Positions 61,328-64,000 of a DNA stretch of 64,000 nt are shown here, one piece after another (the stretch's first letter is position 1; every line of letters begins with the position of its first letter). Position numbers and translations under genes: made by a program. The DNA is taken from positions 21,498-85,497 of the forward strand of contig CAYIHX010000010.1 in assembly GCA_964363305.1 (NCBI GenBank), read 5' to 3'. The DNA is from CAYIHX01 sp964363305 (GTDB taxonomy: Bacteria > Bdellovibrionota > UBA1018). Under the pieces are notes generated by a model, which saw nothing but the letters and a program-made list of their open reading frames with translations, was not told where the DNA came from and made no database searches.

Positions 61328-61342
61328 GTTAACTCCGTTAAC
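61328..61342. repeat. Short palindromic motif after the Gly/Pro-rich gene
   Basis: GTTAAC-TCC-GTTAAC is a hairpin followed by TTTTT, in the context GGGGTCAGGCTCCAAAT-. It can act as a weak terminator. From memory the sequence recalls a dispersed motif in other genomes. Confidence 0.4.
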
Positions 61343-61395
61343 TTTTTGCAGATGATGCGGCGCGGTTGCAGTCGGGGTTCGCGCTAGGTTAGGGG

Positions 61396-61417
61396 CCTCC
61401 CATAGGGTTATGGGAGG
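61396..61417 (+). promoter_or_regulatory. Hairpin that sequesters a ribosome-binding site
   Basis: CCTCCCATA-GGGT-TATGGGAGG is a perfect 9-bp stem with a four-base loop. The 3' arm contains GGGAGG, the only Shine-Dalgarno, 5 bases before the ATG at 61423. In RNA the site would be base-paired and closed. Confidence 0.75.
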
Positions 61418-61422
61418 ATAAT

Positions 61423-61863
61423 ATGAACAACGCTAAAAGGCTTGTGGCCTCGGTGGCTGCTGTCCTGGCTTTCGCAGGGGTTGCGAAGGCGTCTGAATTT
61501 GATCGTAATACAAACGGTGCACCTCGGGCCATTTTGGTGCGAGTGAACTCTGCTGGTGAGGCGACGGTGTTTCGCACGGATAAGTACGACTCCGTGACTG
61601 AGGATAATTTCGAAACAGCCGTGGTCGAAACCGCCGTGGAGGCGAATGCGATTGAGGGAGCTGGGGTTCGGACGGTGAAGCTTTCGGCCGGCCAGTCTGA
61701 GCTTGATTTCGCAACGTCAACTTCGGCTTGGTATTGGTGGTCGTACGGGTCGTACTGGTGGTCGGTCGGGAGCTGGTTCTCTTACAGCTCCTATCGTTAC
61801 AGCTGGGCCTACCCCTGCTGGTACCGGGGCTACTCGTACTACTGGTATTACGGAGCCTGGTAG
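61423..61863 (+). CDS. Secreted protein with aromatic-rich C-terminus
   Basis: The 146-residue protein has a signal peptide (RLVASVAAVLAFAGVAKA) and an acidic Val/Glu/Ala-rich middle. From about residue 102 it is made nearly only of Tyr, Trp, Ser and Gly (SAWYWWSYGSYWWSVGSWF onwards) to the end at GAW. No family is known to me. A subtilase gene follows after 39 bases. Adhesive, structural or protease-substrate roles are possible. Confidence 0.7.
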   Translation: MNNAKRLVASVAAVLAFAGVAKASEFDRNTNGAPRAILVRVNSAGEATVFRTDKYDSVTEDNFETAVVETAVEANAIEGAGVRTVKLSAGQSELDFATSTSAWYWWSYGSYWWSVGSWFSYSSYRYSWAYPCWYRGYSYYWYYGAW

Positions 61864-61902
61864 GTCGTTTTCGAAGAATTCAATGGATCTGGGGAGACTG
61901 CG

Positions 61903-63528
61903 ATGCGCTTTTTTAGGCTGACGCTGATTTCAATCGTTCTCCCCGGACTCTTGAATCTCACCTCTTTGCATGCTGCGACGGAGATTTTCGAGAGAGAAAA
62001 TTATCCAAAACGTCTAGGCCTATCTGCTTATCTTGCGCGTCCCGGTATTCGTTCCCGTCTTTCCACATTGCGCATTGCCGTGCTCGACAATGGATTCGGT
62101 GACTTCGCCGACCAGCCGGCCGGGGAATATCTTCCGGCGAAGACGCGTCTTTTGGCGCAGTATCCAGTGCCTGGAAATGCGCTGAACGCCGATCGGCATG
62201 GCCTTTCGATGGCACAAATGGTGTGGGCGGCGACTGGAAGCTCCGCTGATGGCCCAGAATTTTTGCTCTTAAACGCGAATGGAATGACGCAGCTTCGGCG
62301 CGCGATTCAGTTTGCAATCGACGAGCGGGTCGACGTCATTCTTTACAGCCAGAACTGGGAGTACGGCGGAAATTTCGACGGCCGGGGCTTTATCAACGCC
62401 GAAGTGTCGAAAGCTACGCGCGCCGGAATTCTGTGGATCAATGCGGCTGGCAACTATGGTGGTCAAGTGTACGATGGGCCGCTTGCCTTACCGGGGCCGG
62501 ATCAGACGCTACGTCTGGTCAACCGCTTCGATGAAAACCGAGTTCGATTTGTTGTTTCGTGGTCAGATTTTCGGGAGGTAGAGGCGTACCAGACCTCACT
62601 CGATCTCGACGTTGAAGTTCTCGATTCGAATGGAAAGGTCGTCGCGCGGGGTGATCGCGTTCAAAGGGAGACGCCGGGGCCTGCTCGGGGCGAGATCACT
62701 CTTCACGCTCGCGAACTTTTTTCGGCCACTCTCGATCGCGGCGATTTTTTCCTCCGTTTGGTTCGTCGCGCGGGCGTGTTTCCGAGCAATTTGCGGGTTC
62801 GCGCGTGGGTATCCAGTGAACGACCTGAGACTCCGATTGAGTTGCTGGATCGCAGTCGTGGGCGGGAGATCATGATTCCCGCTGATCATCCCGAAGTTCT
62901 GGCGGTCGGCGATCTCTCCGAGCAATCGGCGCAGGGCCCGACCTCGGATGGACGTTCCAAGCCTGATTTGTTGCTCGATCATTCGGAGGTTCGATTCACG
63001 AATGGGATGATGACGAGTGGCACTTCGAACGCGGCTGCCCTCTTCGCGGGTATCGCCCTCGTCATGAAAGCCCATGATCCGACGATCGATCGTGACCGTC
63101 TTCTTTCCGTGCGGCCCGATTTTTCGACCTGCCTTTACCCGGTTGAGCGTTCGCGGGTGAGCGACACGGTTTGGGGGCTCCTCGAGCGGTTCACGGGGCA
63201 GCCGCGCACGGCGCTTCCGGTGGGGATCGCCCGCGATGGAAGAATCACGGTTCTTACCGGTCAGGAGCCAGCCTATCTGGGATCTCTTTTCGGTGAGGCC
63301 CGGGCGTGGATCGAACAGAGAGGACAGTCGGTGCAGGCGTTTCGATTTTTTCTTTCGATGGTGGGTGAGGCGGTTTTCGCCGCGCGGACGATGATTGCCG
63401 GTCCCGCTCTTCCCGGGGACGTTCAAGGTGACGGATCGTTGAGGTGGGTCGAGGTTCTTTCCGGGCGCTCGGGGACTGCGGTGTGCCGGGCGGCTCAGGG
63501 TGGAGTTTGGGTAACGCCCAGTCCATGA
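61903..63528 (+). CDS. Secreted subtilisin-like serine peptidase (S8)
   Basis: The 541-residue protein has a signal peptide (to about residue 25) and the subtilase triad: Asp62 in RIAVLDNGF, His99 in ADRHGLSMAQM and Ser375 in SGTSNAAALFAG, with the oxyanion Asn in NAAGNYGG. A beta-rich domain (about 210-310) is inserted between His and Ser, and a C-terminal domain of about 150 residues follows. It is probably exported and may process neighbouring proteins. A GGGGAG precedes the ATG. Confidence 0.88.
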   Translation: MRFFRLTLISIVLPGLLNLTSLHAATEIFERENYPKRLGLSAYLARPGIRSRLSTLRIAVLDNGFGDFADQPAGEYLPAKTRLLAQYPVPGNALNADRHGLSMAQMVWAATGSSADGPEFLLLNANGMTQLRRAIQFAIDERVDVILYSQNWEYGGNFDGRGFINAEVSKATRAGILWINAAGNYGGQVYDGPLALPGPDQTLRLVNRFDENRVRFVVSWSDFREVEAYQTSLDLDVEVLDSNGKVVARGDRVQRETPGPARGEITLHARELFSATLDRGDFFLRLVRRAGVFPSNLRVRAWVSSERPETPIELLDRSRGREIMIPADHPEVLAVGDLSEQSAQGPTSDGRSKPDLLLDHSEVRFTNGMMTSGTSNAAALFAGIALVMKAHDPTIDRDRLLSVRPDFSTCLYPVERSRVSDTVWGLLERFTGQPRTALPVGIARDGRITVLTGQEPAYLGSLFGEARAWIEQRGQSVQAFRFFLSMVGEAVFAARTMIAGPALPGDVQGDGSLRWVEVLSGRSGTAVCRAAQGGVWVTPSP

Positions 63529-63538
63529 GGCTCCCGGG

Positions 63539-64000
63539 ATGAGTGAACAGAGCATTCAGGAAGTCACCCAGCGGCTGGACCGACGCGCTCCACAGACAAC
63601 AGCCGCAGATTGGGACAACGTAGGGTTACTGGCCGGTGATCCGGCGTGGAAGACTCGCGGTGCGGTGGTGAGTATCGATCTGACTCGCGAGGCCATCGCG
63701 GCGGCCCAAGCCCACGGCTACCGGCTGATCGTCACCCATCACCCCTGTATTTTTCCTCGGAATCGAGGTTTGGTTCGGGTTACGGCGAATTCCCAAACCA
63801 TCGGCGGGTTGGTCTTTGAGGCTTTAGTTCAAGGAATTGCGGTCTATTCGACCCACACTAACTTCGATCAGTGCGCTCTGGAGGTGCCTGAGCAGGTCTG
63901 TGGGGCGTTAGAAATGAAAGCATTAGGCCGCCTGCTTGAGAAGGGTGGGCGCGGCTCGTTGCTGAAGCTCGTTGTATTTGCCCCCGAGACTCATGCTGAA
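63539..64000 (+). CDS. Nif3-family metal-dependent protein (3' end outside window)
   Basis: The first 154 residues are visible. They match NIF3/YbgI: VTQRLDRRAPQTTAADWDNVGLLAGDP, VSIDLTREAI, GYRLIVTHHPCIFP, and VYSTHTNFDQC, with metal-binding His. This family forms hexamers with dinuclear metal sites; the role in GTP cyclohydrolase-like or other chemistry is uncertain. It starts 10 bases after the subtilase stop. Confidence 0.9.
   Translation, partial: MSEQSIQEVTQRLDRRAPQTTAADWDNVGLLAGDPAWKTRGAVVSIDLTREAIAAAQAHGYRLIVTHHPCIFPRNRGLVRVTANSQTIGGLVFEALVQGIAVYSTHTNFDQCALEVPEQVCGALEMKALGRLLEKGGRGSLLKLVVFAPETHAE

Noticed and set aside
62596..63555. 319-codon open frame on the minus strand
   Set aside because: Antisense to the subtilase with a full catalytic triad; no domain of its own.
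1..64000. CRISPR arrays, insertion sequences, phage genes
   Set aside because: No direct-repeat array, transposase, integrase or capsid-like gene was seen on either strand.

Overview
The window is dense chromosomal DNA from a Gram-negative bacterium with moderately high GC. Markers are an lpt/rpoN cluster, lipoproteins, outer-membrane beta-barrels and periplasmic proteins. A classical mevalonate pathway, a GldA/F/G-like ABC operon, a CADD-type folate locus, DUF3015 and DUF4105 proteins and many secreted hydrolases fit a Bdellovibrionota (Bdellovibrio/Oligoflexia) or myxobacteria-like lineage. This is inference from gene content; there is no rRNA to fix the taxon. I see no transposase, integrase, phage or CRISPR array.

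Layout. 0-5.5 kb (-): five translationally coupled genes for a GldA/F/G-type ABC exporter with DUF4340 and zinc-ribbon/Yip1-like partners. 5.6-11.4 kb: a DUF3465 secreted protein, a tiny Kunitz-like secreted protein, a CDF metal exporter, a DHH phosphoesterase, a RimK-like ligase and a lipoprotein. 11.4-15.4 kb (-): lptCA fusion, lptB, rpoN and hpf, the classic sigma-54/LPS-export neighbourhood. 15.4-21.2 kb (+): type II IPP isomerase, HMG-CoA reductase, phosphomevalonate kinase, diphosphomevalonate decarboxylase and mevalonate kinase, that is acetyl-CoA-derived isoprenoid synthesis from HMG-CoA to IPP/DMAPP. This block is interrupted by a frameshifted beta-barrel gene on the other strand. 21.2-30.4 kb: an opened-out macromolecular-synthesis operon (rpsU, yqeY ... 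SMUG-type DNA glycosylase, dnaG, rpoD) with a lipoprotein hydrolase, DUF4105 and DUF3015 genes inside it. 30.4-36.3 kb: two large hairpins, a transglutaminase-elicitor-like secreted protein, a prolyl oligopeptidase, a prohibitin-family protein and a thiopurine methyltransferase.

36.3-40 kb is the most unusual stretch. Two diverged paralogous regulators (N-terminal HTH, C-terminal Cys-x3-GD-x2-Cys sensor-like end) flank a gene with faint GNAT/autoinducer-synthase character, and a perfect 14-bp palindrome lies in the divergent promoter. An XRE repressor with two sequence-related palindromes follows, next to a decaying cold-shock-like gene. 40-44.5 kb: a LysR regulator faces a folate operon in which a CADD-type self-sacrificing pABA synthase precedes folB, a folK-folP fusion and folC. 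44.5-49.4 kb: AAA/DUF4143 ATPase, tRNA(CAT), MAPEG protein, permuted methyltransferase, fumarase and GNAT. 49.4-54.6 kb: a Cpx-like stress module (CpxP-like lipoprotein divergent from response regulator and kinase), a secreted nuclease and a cell-wall amidase. 54.7-58 kb: an operon of a haem-c/TPR-like periplasmic protein, two beta-barrels and a transaldolase. 58.4-64 kb: a REP-like double hairpin, a lipoprotein, a membrane-anchored Gly/Pro-rich protein, an aromatic-rich secreted protein whose ribosome-binding site is buried in a perfect hairpin, a subtilase and the start of a Nif3-family gene.
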